Assembly: GCA_949289305.1 (NCBI GenBank)
Contig: CASENB010000029.1
Coordinates: 120,059-184,058, forward strand
DNA: 64,000 bases
Source of the DNA: an uncultured Spirochaetales bacterium
GTDB lineage: Bacteria > Spirochaetota > Spirochaetia > Sphaerochaetales > Sphaerochaetaceae
Direction: 5' to 3'
Shown here: piece by piece, positions 1 through 10,381 of the stretch
Position numbering within the stretch: position 1 is the first letter of the stretch
How the letters are laid out: every line of letters begins with the position of its first letter
Notes under the pieces: model-generated
Seen by the model: only the letters and a program-made list of their open reading frames with translations
The model's database searches: none
What the model was told of the DNA's origin: nothing
Translations under genes and position numbers: made by a program

Positions 1-159
1 CATATCTCAGAAAAGATTTTTGTTGATCATTATTTAAATTCAATTGATAAAGCTATTGAACATGCTTTTGCATTTGAATCAGATGAAAAGGTTCTAATTA
101 CATCTGATGTTATTGGAACGAATATCCCTGAGTTATTTTCATTATTATTTGCAAAATAA
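1..159 (+). CDS. C-terminal end of an unidentified protein (partial)
   Basis: Reading frame 1 is open from the window edge to a TAA at 157-159, giving the last 52 residues of a protein whose start lies outside the window. The tail is mixed polar/hydrophobic (KVLITSDVIGTNIPELFSLL) and shows no motif I recognise. It is followed 46 bases later by the CadD-like gene on the same strand. Confidence 0.5.
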   Translation, partial: HISEKIFVDHYLNSIDKAIEHAFAFESDEKVLITSDVIGTNIPELFSLLFAK

Positions 160-205
160 TCAGATGCATAATTGAAATTTGTTGTAGTGGATAAGAGAGT
201 TTAAA

Positions 206-772
206 ATGCTGACAACTATTTTTACGGCTGTTATTTCTTTTATCAGTACCAATATTGATGACATCTTCGTGCTTATGATTTTATATACGCAAGCAAAGGA
301 TAGAAGGGGTATCATGCACATAATTGCAGGGCAGTATTTAGGAATTTGCGTCTTATTTGCAATAAGCGTACTTGGCGCTCTTGGTGCGCAGCTTTTCTTC
401 TCTCAATATATTAGATATTTAGGTTTTCTGCCGTTGTTTCTAGGCTTAAAACTTCTGATAAACTATCGCAATGAAGAATCAGATGATAAAAAAGAGACGG
501 AAGGTTCGAGGCAGGTTAGCATTATCAGCGTTGCCTTAATTGCAATAGCAAATGGATCAGACAATATAGGTGTGTATATTCCAATATTCAGCTATTATTC
601 TTCCTTAGATTTTGTAATAACATTTATTATTTTTTGCTTAATGACTGCCATATGGTGTTATCTTGGCTTTGCTCTTGTAAGTTATCCTTATATCAAAGAT
701 AAAATTGTACGCTATCAGCATATAATAGTTCCTGCAGTATTTATTGTATTGGGAATTTTAATTCTTTTTTGA
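206..772 (+). CDS. CadD-like cadmium/cation resistance membrane protein (LysE superfamily)
   Basis: A 188-residue hydrophobic protein with about five or six membrane segments. The first helix carries the NIDDIFVLM stretch typical of CadD-type transporters, and a polar loop near residues 90-100 (ESDDKKETEG) separates the two halves, as in that family. CadD proteins are inner-membrane exporters linked to cadmium resistance; the true substrate here is unknown. A GA-rich ribosome site lies just before the ATG. No metal-responsive regulator is adjacent. The length is slightly shorter than the usual roughly 200 residues. Confidence 0.7.
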   Translation: MLTTIFTAVISFISTNIDDIFVLMILYTQAKDRRGIMHIIAGQYLGICVLFAISVLGALGAQLFFSQYIRYLGFLPLFLGLKLLINYRNEESDDKKETEGSRQVSIISVALIAIANGSDNIGVYIPIFSYYSSLDFVITFIIFCLMTAIWCYLGFALVSYPYIKDKIVRYQHIIVPAVFIVLGILILF

Positions 773-815
773 AATAAATAAGAATATGTCCTCTTTTTGT
801 TCTACAATATAAAAT

Positions 816-2420
816 ATGAGTAAATCAGATACGACTTGGCAAGATTGGTTTTCAAATACGATTCTCCTTAGGGGATATGAATATTATGAATCTGGAAGGG
901 TGACAAAGATAGATAAGACGATTTCGGGGTATAGCGCAATAGTTGAAGGTTCTATGTCTTATAATGTTGAAATAGAAATGACAGGGGATGATTTTGCGGA
1001 TGCAAATTGTTCATGCCCATATGCTTCTGACGGCAAATATTGTAAACATGAGGCTGCTGTTCTTTACAGCATTATGGAAATGAAAATCGAGAATGATTCT
1101 CCTTCGTTTAACGACATAGATGCAGAGTTGGATAAAATCATAAATAATATGGATGAAAAGGATGTGAGAGATCTTCTATTTTCGATAGCTAAAAATAATA
1201 GTTCCGTCCGCAAAAAAATATATTTAGATTATGATGCTTCTGTTTCAGAAAACCTAATGAAAGATATCAAGAAAAGTGCAGGAAAATATATTCGTGGTTT
1301 GAATAAAAAATACAATTATTATAATGAAGATAGGTTGTGGTCTATAACAACAGAATTCATTCATTTTATTAGCGAAGAGATTGAAGAATTATTATATAAG
1401 AAAAAATGCTGTTATGAAGTGTTTTGTCTCTCTTTTGACATCTATAAAGAGATTCCTTTTGGTGATTTGACGGATTTAGATTGTTCAATATATTTAGAAA
1501 ATTCATTAAGAGATTTAATGAGCGAAGCATATAATTTGTCGAACGATAGGGTAAAAGCAGAAATTGTTAAAATAGCAAAAGATAAGATGGATACCTATTA
1601 CATCTTAAAAGAATTCCTTATTTATACCGTAAAAGATAGGGTAATAGCTGAAAAGGAGTTACAGAGATTAAAAAGTAAAACTTACAAAGCAGAATGGGAA
1701 ATTCCTTATTACCAAATAATTAGTTTGATGGAGTTCCTTGAATATTCTGAAGATGAAATCATTTCATACATGAAAGAAAATAGTGACGTTTGGGGAATCA
1801 GAAAAAGGTTAGTTCATCGTCTCTATAGTAATGGACGATGGAGAGAATGTATTGATCTTATTTTGAGCAGTAAGGATATGTATGGAACTTATGATGAAGA
1901 AATAGAGTTATTAAAAAAGATCTACAGGGAACATAATATGATCGATGAATTAAAATCATATCTCATCAATAATGTAAAGACATGTACTCAATATAATCTA
2001 AGCAATATTAAGGAGTTAGAAAAAATTCTGGATAAAAAAGAGTGGGAAGAGCTTTGCTCTTCTTTAAAGAATTTGCATTCCTTGGATAGTATAAGATCTA
2101 CATTTTTAGTTTATATTGAGGACTGGGAATCATTAATGGATTATATGGAGAAATCTGAGAATCATTGGCATGAAGATTATTATGAGAAATTAGCCTCGTT
2201 ATATCCCGATAGAGTTGTAGCGGTTTATGAAAAACGTGCAAAAACAGTAGAAAAATATATGGGAAACCGTGATGAGTATTCATTATATGCTTATTGGTTA
2301 GATCGGATGAGAATTACAAAAAGTGGAAAGGATCAAGCTCGAAAGATGGCTGAAGATGTAAAGATTGAATATCCCAGGCATAGGGCGCTTCATGATGAGT
2401 TAAGAAAGATTGGATTATAG
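816..2420 (+). CDS. SWIM zinc finger protein
   Basis: A 534-residue soluble protein. Near the N-terminus it has the SWIM pattern CxCx(n)CxH: Cys65, Cys67, Cys76, His78 in CSCPYASDGKYCKHEA. SWIM fingers bind DNA or proteins. The remaining 450 residues are helical, TPR/HEAT-like in texture, with no enzymatic motif I can see. It ends 9 bases before the DUF6429-like gene and lies upstream of the TOTE helicase, so the three are probably co-transcribed. SWIM proteins occur beside SNF2/helicase genes in some bacteria, which fits this context, but a defence role is inference. AT-rich codon use matches the following genes. Confidence 0.7.
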   Translation: MSKSDTTWQDWFSNTILLRGYEYYESGRVTKIDKTISGYSAIVEGSMSYNVEIEMTGDDFADANCSCPYASDGKYCKHEAAVLYSIMEMKIENDSPSFNDIDAELDKIINNMDEKDVRDLLFSIAKNNSSVRKKIYLDYDASVSENLMKDIKKSAGKYIRGLNKKYNYYNEDRLWSITTEFIHFISEEIEELLYKKKCCYEVFCLSFDIYKEIPFGDLTDLDCSIYLENSLRDLMSEAYNLSNDRVKAEIVKIAKDKMDTYYILKEFLIYTVKDRVIAEKELQRLKSKTYKAEWEIPYYQIISLMEFLEYSEDEIISYMKENSDVWGIRKRLVHRLYSNGRWRECIDLILSSKDMYGTYDEEIELLKKIYREHNMIDELKSYLINNVKTCTQYNLSNIKELEKILDKKEWEELCSSLKNLHSLDSIRSTFLVYIEDWESLMDYMEKSENHWHEDYYEKLASLYPDRVVAVYEKRAKTVEKYMGNRDEYSLYAYWLDRMRITKSGKDQARKMAEDVKIEYPRHRALHDELRKIGL

Positions 2421-2429
2421 GAGAACGCA

Positions 2430-2696
2430 ATGGAAAAGGCAGACACAAAAGAAGCTATGAAGGAATTAACGATGGTTCTTATGTTTTTAAGTAGATTTAC
2501 ACATGGGGAAAAATTTGAAAGTGCTAAAAATTTCTCTTCGTGGAAAAACTATGATTTTGATATAGTTAATGAACTTGAAGAAGAAAACTATATTTACCAA
2601 GGTAAAAAATCTTCTAAAAGCGTATCCATAACAGAAGAAGGTAAGGCATATGCAAAATCATTGCTCGAAAAGTATGGAATAAATGACTGGCTTTAA
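2430..2696 (+). CDS. Small winged-helix-like protein, DUF6429-type
   Basis: An 88-residue protein starting behind a good AGGAGAA site that overlaps the end of the upstream gene. The middle reads SWKNYDFDIVNELEEENY and the end has TEEGKAYAKSLLEKYGI, a helix-turn-helix/winged-helix layout that I associate from memory with DUF6429. It could bind DNA as the regulator or accessory of the SWIM/TOTE cluster it sits in. There is no catalytic motif. The family assignment is moderate, the function unknown. Confidence 0.6.
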   Translation: MEKADTKEAMKELTMVLMFLSRFTHGEKFESAKNFSSWKNYDFDIVNELEEENYIYQGKKSSKSVSITEEGKAYAKSLLEKYGINDWL

Positions 2697-2713
2697 TACA
2701 ATCATGATATCAT

Positions 2714-5676
2714 ATGGACATGGATGGAAATGGTTCTCTTTTTATAGATGATTTACATTTGCAAGATAGCAGTGATCAATACGATGAAGCTACTTTGAAA
2801 AATAGAATTATTTCTATTGAAAAAGAGATGCATTCTTTATTTGAACGCATTAAAGTATTGCAAGAAAAAAAGGAAATGCTTTCTAAGAAATTAAAAACAG
2901 TCACTAGAGAAGAGATTCCACGTCTGGTTTTAGAGCCTCCATTAAAAATTGGTAAAACTTCTTTTGAAAAAGCGACATTCATTTTAAATTTATTTTCTCC
3001 TAGAAAAGATGTATATGCAGTGAGACGATATAATAAAGAGACGGAGAAAACTACATATTTCCCTCAATGCTTAAACTTTTGGAAAGATGGGTGTTTAAAA
3101 AAGTTGGGAGAAAAGGGGAAAGTTGTTTGTTCTTCATGTGGATTTAAAAAATATGAAGAGTTGACGCCAGAGGTCGTAATTAAAAATAATTTTCTAAATA
3201 CGGATCTAAACGGCGTTGGTGCTATTGGAATTTATCCTTTAAAAGGCGGCAATTTAACTAGATTCGTTGCAATAGATTTAGATGAAAACTCATGGAAAGA
3301 TGACGCTAAATGTATATTACGTACTGCTAGAAACTTAGGTTTCAGTATGGTATGGGAGAGAAGTTTTAGTGGAAGAGGTGCTCACTTATGGATATTTTTT
3401 TCAGAAGATATGCCTTCTTCCTTAGCTAGAGAATTAGCTTTCGTCATTATTGATAAAGCTAGAGAGGAAAATCCTTCTATTAGTCTTTCCTCTTATGATC
3501 GGCTTTTTCCTTCACAGAATGAATTGCAAAATGGAGGAATTGGTAATTTAATACTTCTACCTCTTGTCTCTTCCGCAGCAAAGAGAGGTTGTACTCTTTT
3601 TTTAGATGAAAATGGAGATTCATATAAGACAGAGTACCAATTAGAATATCTTTCAGCTATACATCGACACTCTCAGAGAGAAGTAAATGAATTTCTTCTT
3701 TTAAACAAAAAGGTATATTTGATTCCTGATGCATTTAAGCTTTCTGATGATGATATTAATCCTGTATGGAAAAAAGAATTCCAAAGATTACTTCTGCAGA
3801 TTTAAAAGGTCCCCTAATAATATATCTTTCTTCCGGAATAAGTTTTGATAAGCAGGTTATTTCTTCTAAGATGCAAGAAGCTTTGCGTCGGTTCGCTACG
3901 ATATCGAATCCTGAATATTATAAAAATCTTTCAAAGTATGACGGAGCTTTTTCTAACGAGCCTTCTCGCATCCCTCTTTATGAAGAGAATGAGCGTGTTC
4001 TGAAATTACCTAGAGGTATTTGGCCTTCAATTAAAAAAGTATTTGATTACAGTCAAATAGAATATGAGGTTGAAGATCATACAATAAGTAAAACGGGTTT
4101 GGAAGTATCTTTTAATGGTAATCTTAGAATGGAACAGCAAGATGCTTTAGATGTATTATTAAAATCTGAAATAGGCATATTATCAACTGCAACAGGATTT
4201 GGGAAAACTGTTGTCGCTCTTGCTTTGGTTGCAATGCGAGAAGAAAGGACGATGATTATTGTTAGCTCAATAGCTTTGTTAAAACAATGGGAAGATGCGG
4301 TCTAGTCTTTCTTGGAAATAAGAAATATTCCAGAGAATATAGGTCAAAGAAAAGGAAGAAATTATACTGTTGGAATATGGAATGGTTCTAAGAAAAAGCT
4401 TTCTTTTTTAATAGATATTGTAATGTTGCAAAGTATCTCATCTTCTATTGAAAAAGGTGAATTGGATTTTGTTTCAAAATATGGAATGGTGATTGTCGAT
4501 GAGTGTCATCATATTGCAGCTGAAACATTTAGAACGGTTTTAAGTGTTTTCAATTCGAAATATGTATATGGACTCTCTGCAACAGTAAAACGCCGTGATG
4601 GGCTAGAGAAAATAGTATATTCTCAATGCGGTAATATAATTTTTACATATGATGCTGCAAAACTCTCGTATGAGAGAGGAATTGCTCAGAGATATAAGGT
4701 AAGATTTTTAGACACCATTTATCCTAAAAAGTATGTGAATTTAACGTTTGCTCAGATTCTAGATTTAATTTCGACAGATCCGGAGAGAACCCGAATTATT
4801 GCAGATGATATTGTATCAGCATATAAAGAGGGTAGAAAAGTAATTGTATTTACAAGGAGACTTTCTCAAAATAATGCATTGGCAAAAGAGTTGGATGCGA
4901 AATGTATTCCATATTTTAGCCTCGATAGTAAGTCAGGAAAACATGTTATAGAAAATACTATAAGAGAGTTAAAATTAGCAAAATATTCATTTGTCCTAAT
5001 AGCTACAGATAAACTATTAGGTGAAGGTGTTGATATTCCTAGCCTTGATACTCTTTTTTTAGTATCACCATATATGCAAGAGAGAGTTATTCAACAGTGC
5101 ATAGGTAGATTATCAAGAGCATCTGAGGAAAAAAATTCTATCCTGATCTATGATTATGTTGATTATCGAATACCGAAACTAAGTTATATGTTTTCTAGAA
5201 GGCTATCTATTTACATAAAATTAGGATGTATTCCATATTCAAATATATCAGAACCTTATGAGAAAATTCTTTATGATGAGTCAGATTTCTTAGAAACGCT
5301 TATTTCTGACATCACGAAAGCAAAAAATGAAATAGTTTTTTCAGCTTCGTACATTCTTCCTTCAGAGATAACAAAAAAGATATTTAGTGTAAGTGCACAG
5401 AGGAAGATTTCGGTCTATTTGAGGGGGAAAACTAGTAGAGAGAATTTTGCAATAGAAAATGAAAATAAAAGAATGCTTTCAGAATATGGGTTGAACATGA
5501 CAATCGTAAATAACCCTAAAAACTATATAGTGATTGATAGATACATAAGTTGGTATGGAGAAATGAATATTCTAGGGCAAAGTAAGCGAAATATAAGCGA
5601 TAAGAAAAGTGTTATGCGTATTATAGATAAAGACACTGCTTATTGCCTTCTTGAAGATGATGAAATGTTGGTATGA
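2714..5676 (+). pseudogene. TOTE conflict-system primase-helicase, broken by one frameshift and one in-frame stop
   Basis: One long protein of about 985 codons is split in three. The first part (2714-3805) begins with a coiled coil, then a Cys-rich knuckle (FPQCLNFWKDGC, CSSCGF) and an archaeo-eukaryotic primase core: AIDLDENSW with the DxD acids, SGRGAHLWIFF, SYDRLFPSQNEL. Reading must slip -1 at the A6 run 3770-3775 to enter 3766-4305, which holds NPEYY and Walker A ATGFGKT. An in-frame TAG (4303-4305) then interrupts QWEDAV/SFLEI before the rest: DECHH box (IVDECHH), GLSAT, and motif VI QCIGRLSR. The C-terminus resembles the PLD-like tail of TOTE proteins (IVIDRYISWYGEMNIL), with its HKD motif degenerate. 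TOTE proteins are predicted anti-invader nucleic-acid processors. Everything between the lesions is well kept, so the damage looks recent. No strong ribosome site precedes 2714. Confidence 0.8.
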
Positions 5677-5998
5677 TTTTTGTTTTATGAGAATATAAGA
5701 TTGGGTTTGCATTAAATTGAGGTTCTTTCTCTGAGTCTAGTATTTCTTACTGTTTCATATATATTTTTTATATCAATTAAACATTGTTAAGTCAGAAATA
5801 TAATCATGTAATTACTTTTTGTTAATTTTCTTTTTATTGGGTATAGAATTGATAATAGGGGGTATTAAGATATCTTTGCTGTAAGTTAGTTTTATACTCT
5901 TATGATACGATATTTTATGTATACAACCTATTTTATTTGAATATTACTAATTATTTGTGTTATATGTTAATGAAAATGAAAAGGAGAATTATTGAAAT
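5677..5998. other. AT-rich intergenic region
   Basis: About 320 bases with no ORF and no clear hairpin terminator. It must hold the end of the TOTE transcript and the promoter of the hydrolase gene. A good AAGGAGAA ribosome site lies about 12 bases before the ATG at 5999. No other structure was recognised. Confidence 0.5.
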
Positions 5999-8242
5999 AT
6001 GAAAAAAACAGTAAAATTTGTTGTTTGCTTGCTGCTTGTTTCCATCATCTGCGCATCTCTTTTTGCTGCTATGCCGGATTTAAATGGTTTGACAAGAGAA
6101 AAAGCGGCGGAAGAACTTGTATCGTATTTCAGCCTAGAGGATGAAAGTATCCTATATTATGGAGATCTTGATTCTGTTTCAGATGTCTCATCAATATCCA
6201 AAGCTGTTAGAGCCGGACTATTAGGAGGCGATGGAAATTTCAGGCCAGGCGATGTCATTTCTGAGGATGAAATAGCTTACATCGCATCGAAAGCTGGTAA
6301 TGATGGCGACAGTGTTGTAAAAGGTAATACTACGTATTCTTCAGATGTCGCTTTCTCTGATACCGTGTTCGGTGGAAACGTTGTTCTTACTCCAGATGTA
6401 AGGACTGCGGAATTTACTAACGCTAATATTCTTGGAAACCTTTACGCCGACGGGGAGATTACGCTCTCTTTTTCTGGAAAGGCGAGGGTGGTCGAGACTA
6501 GAGAGAAAGCTGTTGTTTCTGTTTCTGAAGGCAGCGAGATTGAATATCTATACGTCTGGGGAGATGATTCTGCAGTCACTGTTGATGGTAATGTCGGAAC
6601 AGTTGTTATTACAGGAGAAAATGTCAGTCTCGCAGGCAGCGGCGTAATCGGCTTGCTACGTGCAAACGGAGATGGCCTTGTTTCCGACCTCTCTGCATCA
6701 AGAATAACAGTAGGTGATGCCGTTTCTAAAAATGGAATGCCTTTAATTTCCTCAAACGTTTATGATCCTTCTCTCTCAGGTCCTCAGACAAGTCCTGATG
6801 CAGATAAGATCAAAGCGATGGCAAAAGCTGAACCTATTTATAAGGAAATTCCTTATGGAGAAGGAATTACATACCATGACGGACCTGTTGAAGTTTCACA
6901 TCCGTTCTCAAGCGCATATTGCTCTGGCGGTCATATAAACTTGGATGCGTATGGATATGTTGAGAAGGAATTTCTTATGTATGGAGAGGCTAATGCATAC
7001 AATCTTTATGAGAACGACGTTCCTTATATCGTAAAAGAGAACGTGCCATACTGCACAAGAGTTCTTGTAAGATATCCTGATCCTTCAGTTCGCACACCTT
7101 CAGGAAATGTTGTTGTAGAGATTCTCAACGCATCAAGCGCTGTAGATCTTGAAGACATGTGGAGAAGGGCTTGGGATCTGTTCTTGGAGAATGGCGATGT
7201 GTATATCGGAATTACAAGCCAGAGCGGTGCAGCCGAAGCTCTTCGTACTTTCGATCCGGTACGCTATGCCGATATAAGCTGGTCTGGAGAGGATGGTCTT
7301 TTCTTTGATATGCTCTCACAGCTTGGCAATACAATTCGTACAAATCCGACGGCCTTGATTCCTTCTTCAATCCCTGTTGAATGTCTTCTTCTTATAGGAC
7401 AGTCTTGGTCTGGAGATTATGTAAACACATATACGAGCGTATTCTATGACTATTACAATGCAGACGGTTCTCTTTTCGACGGATATCTTTGCATTGTAAA
7501 CCCTGCTGAGACGTTTATCGCAACAGGAGTTGCAGGCCCTGTTAGATCCTTCAGAGCAACTGATGAGCCTTACATTTCTATAATGAGCCAGGGAGAGCAT
7601 TATTTTGAAAGCTATGGCGACTGGTATCGTGATTTTGAATATGTACGCATCCCGGATCATACTGAAGATGGGTGGAACACAAGATTCTATGAGGTTGCAG
7701 GTGCAGGGCATTCGGATCCTGTTTCTCCTGTAATTCCATCAAGTGCTGAAATTAAGAAGGCCAATGGAGCAGGACGCGATGCTAAGGTATATAACAGTCC
7801 AGAACTTCCAAGCGATCTGCAAATGGATATGGTTATAAGAGGAGCTTATGAGAATATCGTAAAGTGGATCAGAGAAGGCATTCCTGCCCCAAGCGCAGAG
7901 GATAAATGGCTTCTATATCGCACTGTCGTAGATCCTTCTTTTGGAGATATGCCAGAGTGCATAACAGATGAAAATGGAAATGCCCTTGGCGGAATAAGAA
8001 TGCCTCAGATCGAAGCTCCTGTCGCAACTTATAAGCCGTTTAGAAATGATTCGTCCACTACAGACGGAAGCATGATATATTTCTCAAAAGATAAGATTTG
8101 GGATCTCTATCCTAATGGATATGCAGATTATATGTCCAAATATGGCAGTGCTGCTTCTGCCCTCGTTTCAGAGGGATATATATCCACAGCGGATTATGCA
8201 ATCCTAATGCGTGATGAACGTAATATAAATCTATTCTATTAA
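5999..8242 (+). CDS. Secreted alpha/beta hydrolase with SLH-like N-terminus and beta-solenoid-like stretch
   Basis: A 747-residue exported protein. Signal peptide at about residues 1-23 (hydrophobic core, cut near SLFAA/MP). Residues 24-100 resemble an SLH-type module (GLLGGDGNFRPGDVISEDEI). Residues 105-240 are short beta repeats rich in G, V, N and D, like a right-handed solenoid. From about 280 to the end is a hydrolase domain resembling the Abhydrolase_10 family, with the nucleophile elbow GQSWSG (Ser469) and a late His in AGAGHSDP. The substrate is unknown; such enzymes act on esters or polysaccharide-linked groups outside the cell. It is a single gene ending at a strong terminator. The SLH-like part may be only a short remnant. 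Confidence 0.65.
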   Translation: MKKTVKFVVCLLLVSIICASLFAAMPDLNGLTREKAAEELVSYFSLEDESILYYGDLDSVSDVSSISKAVRAGLLGGDGNFRPGDVISEDEIAYIASKAGNDGDSVVKGNTTYSSDVAFSDTVFGGNVVLTPDVRTAEFTNANILGNLYADGEITLSFSGKARVVETREKAVVSVSEGSEIEYLYVWGDDSAVTVDGNVGTVVITGENVSLAGSGVIGLLRANGDGLVSDLSASRITVGDAVSKNGMPLISSNVYDPSLSGPQTSPDADKIKAMAKAEPIYKEIPYGEGITYHDGPVEVSHPFSSAYCSGGHINLDAYGYVEKEFLMYGEANAYNLYENDVPYIVKENVPYCTRVLVRYPDPSVRTPSGNVVVEILNASSAVDLEDMWRRAWDLFLENGDVYIGITSQSGAAEALRTFDPVRYADISWSGEDGLFFDMLSQLGNTIRTNPTALIPSSIPVECLLLIGQSWSGDYVNTYTSVFYDYYNADGSLFDGYLCIVNPAETFIATGVAGPVRSFRATDEPYISIMSQGEHYFESYGDWYRDFEYVRIPDHTEDGWNTRFYEVAGAGHSDPVSPVIPSSAEIKKANGAGRDAKVYNSPELPSDLQMDMVIRGAYENIVKWIREGIPAPSAEDKWLLYRTVVDPSFGDMPECITDENGNALGGIRMPQIEAPVATYKPFRNDSSTTDGSMIYFSKDKIWDLYPNGYADYMSKYGSAASALVSEGYISTADYAILMRDERNINLFY

Positions 8243-8252
8243 TTAAGTTATT

Positions 8253-8278
8253 CGCCCCTTGAGAGAGGGGCGGTTTAG
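8253..8278 (+). terminator. Rho-independent terminator after the hydrolase gene
   Basis: Perfect 7-bp stem CGCCCCT/AGGGGCG with a 6-base loop, followed by a short T-rich stretch. It lies 10 bases after the stop codon. Confidence 0.8.
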
Positions 8279-8330
8279 TTGTCTTATTTTAAAGATAAAA
8301 GCATAATAATTTATAGCTAAGAGGTTTTAT

Positions 8331-8936
8331 ATGGATTTTACGCTTACGCTGGTTCGCCATGGAGAAAGTGCTGCAAATGTCAGCCATATGCTTTCAGGGT
8401 GGATGGATGTAGATCTTACTTCAAACGGAAGAAAGGAACTTGAATACCTTAGGAATACCGTTGATTATCCAGAAAGCGAAGCATATTTCTCCTCTTCTTT
8501 AAAAAGGTGCATAGACACGTTCCATATATTGTTTCCTAATGTGACTCCAATAATAAGCGATGACTTCAAAGAGATTAACTTTTGTTCTCTGGAAGGGCGC
8601 ATATTAAAAAGTCCTGAGGAGATGGCATCATATTTCTCTTCATGGATATGTGACAAGACGTGTCAGGATGAGGAGACTATGAGCAGCGTCATGAATAGAT
8701 CTGAAAAGGCCGTTATTGAGACAGTAGAAAATTTAGAAAGAGAGGGCAAGAATTCGGCTTTAATCGTCACTCATTCAGGTTTCATACGTTCTTTGATAAT
8801 CAAACTTTTTAAATTGGACAGAAGCTGCTTTTTAAAAATGTTCGTCCCCAATGGGTTGGGATATGTAATAACGTTTAAAAATACAGATCCGATTTATTAT
8901 AGAAAGTTAGGGGCTAAGTCAATAAGCTTTTCATAA
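8331..8936 (+). CDS. Histidine phosphatase family protein (phosphoglycerate-mutase-like)
   Basis: A 201-residue protein with the phosphohistidine motif LVRHGESAAN at residues 8-17 (His10 as nucleophile) and a second conserved His in VTHSGFIRSL near residue 147. The layout is that of branch-1 histidine phosphatases (PhoE/CobC/GpmB-like), which remove phosphate from small metabolites. The substrate cannot be read from sequence. The start is preceded by an AGAGG site. It is probably a single-gene unit, with terminators on both sides. Confidence 0.85.
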   Translation: MDFTLTLVRHGESAANVSHMLSGWMDVDLTSNGRKELEYLRNTVDYPESEAYFSSSLKRCIDTFHILFPNVTPIISDDFKEINFCSLEGRILKSPEEMASYFSSWICDKTCQDEETMSSVMNRSEKAVIETVENLEREGKNSALIVTHSGFIRSLIIKLFKLDRSCFLKMFVPNGLGYVITFKNTDPIYYRKLGAKSISFS

Positions 8937-8983
8937 CAGTCAAATTATTGTTTAAATTGAATGCTGTTTTCTGATTTTTGTAC

Positions 8984-9044
8984 AAGCGTAATATGCATGT
9001 CGATCAAATAGCATCAATTCTGATTGTCGACGCTTCTATTTTTC
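8984..9044 (+). terminator. Possible terminator between the phosphatase gene and trpB
   Basis: AAGCG (8984-8988) pairs with CGCTT (9031-9035) and enclosed TCGA/TCA segments can pair too, with bulges; a short T-run follows. I see no T-box core or Trp-rich leader peptide. It most likely ends the phosphatase transcript. Confidence 0.35.
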
Positions 9045-9199
9045 CATCTATATTTTATTGTTTCTTTCTTAAATGATTTTCCGAGGTAAGGAATATTTGA
9101 TATCTTGCTGTTTCTATAAATAGTAATTAACAAAGATTTTGGTTGTTTATTATTGTACATAGTAACAATACGAAAGACATTTTTGGAGAAATAAGATTT

Positions 9200-10381
9200 A
9201 TGGGAGTCAGGTTCGGTGATTTTGGTGGCATGTATATTCCTGAGACGCTGATGAACGCCGTTATGGAATTAGATAAGGCATATGAGAATTTTAAAAATGA
9301 TAAAGCTTTCAATGAAGAGCTTGCCTATCTTTTAAATGAATATGCAGGACGGCCTTCAAGGCTATATTTTGCACGAAATATGACAGCAGACCTTGGCGGA
9401 GCGAAAATCTATCTCAAGAGGGAAGATTTAAACCATACGGGTGCTCATAAGATAAATAATGCGCTTGGGCAGGCCCTTCTTGCAAAGAAGATGGGAAAAA
9501 GCCGGCTGATTGCAGAAACAGGGGCAGGACAGCATGGGGTTGCGACTGCTACTGCCGCCGCTCTCTTGAAAATGGAATGCGAGATCTTCATGGGGAAGGA
9601 GGACACTGAAAGGCAGGCTCTTAACGTCTATAGAATGGAGCTCCTGGGGGCGAAGGTGCATCCTGTCTCCTCTGGGACTGCAACGTTGAAAGATGCGGTA
9701 AGCGAGACGTTCAGGGAATGGTCTACTAGAATTTCAGACACTCACTATGTAATCGGTTCTGTAATGGGTCCTCATCCGTTTCCGACTATGGTCCGCGATT
9801 TCCAGTCTGTGATATCTGCTGAGATAAAAGATCAGATATTGAAAATTGAAGGAAGGCTTCCGGATGCCGTCGTCGCATGCGTCGGAGGAGGATCGAATGC
9901 AATTGGCGCCTTCTATCATTTCATAGAGGATGAAAGCGTTCGCCTGATAGGATGCGAGGCTGCAGGAAGGGGGATCGACAGTATGGATACTGCAGCCACG
10001 ATGACAACAGGAAGGATTGGAATATTTCATGGAATGAAAAGCTATTTCTGTCAGGACGAGCATGGGCAGATTGCTCCTGTATATTCTATTTCCGCAGGAC
10101 TCGATTATCCCGGAATAGGTCCTGAACATGCATATCTTGCCTCAAAAGGGAGGGCGGAGTATGTGCCTGTAAGTGATGATGAAGCAGTAGAGGCATTTGA
10201 ATATCTCGCAAGAGAAGAAGGGATAATCGCTGCTATAGAATCATCTCATGCCGTTTCGTATGCAATGAAGCTTGCCCCACAACTCAGAAAAGATCAGATA
10301 ATTGTCGTCAATATCTCAGGTCGTGGAGATAAGGATACTGCGGCCATAGCAAGATACAGAGGGAGGAACATATATGAATGA
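9200..10381 (+). CDS. trpB: Tryptophan synthase beta chain
   Basis: Joins indole and L-serine to give L-tryptophan, as the beta subunit of the alpha2beta2 synthase. The 393-residue protein has the PLP lysine in HTGAHKINN (Lys84), the indole-site AETGAGQHG, the phosphate-binding GGGSNAIG and the [13 protein letters not shown] segment of TrpB1. An upstream in-frame ATG at 9143 exists, but 9200 is preferred: GGAGAA sits 9 bases upstream and homologues begin at [12 protein letters not shown]. It overlaps trpA by 8 bases. No other trp genes are in the window, so the pair may use indole or work with genes elsewhere. Confidence 0.95.
   Translation: MGVRFGDFGGMYIPETLMNAVMELDKAYENFKNDKAFNEELAYLLNEYAGRPSRLYFARNMTADLGGAKIYLKREDLNHTGAHKINNALGQALLAKKMGKSRLIAETGAGQHGVATATAAALLKMECEIFMGKEDTERQALNVYRMELLGAKVHPVSSGTATLKDAVSETFREWSTRISDTHYVIGSVMGPHPFPTMVRDFQSVISAEIKDQILKIEGRLPDAVVACVGGGSNAIGAFYHFIEDESVRLIGCEAAGRGIDSMDTAATMTTGRIGIFHGMKSYFCQDEHGQIAPVYSISAGLDYPGIGPEHAYLASKGRAEYVPVSDDEAVEAFEYLAREEGIIAAIESSHAVSYAMKLAPQLRKDQIIVVNISGRGDKDTAAIARYRGRNIYE

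Noticed and set aside
3766..3790. Classical programmed -1 slippery heptamer in the TOTE gene
   Set aside because: The zero-frame codons are TGG AAA AAA GAA, so the heptamer would begin with G and not fit X XXY YYZ; the added TAG also favours mutation.
8937..9199. T-box or Trp leader peptide before trpB
   Set aside because: No T-box bulge core and no Trp-codon cluster; the one hairpin is better explained as the end of the phosphatase transcript.
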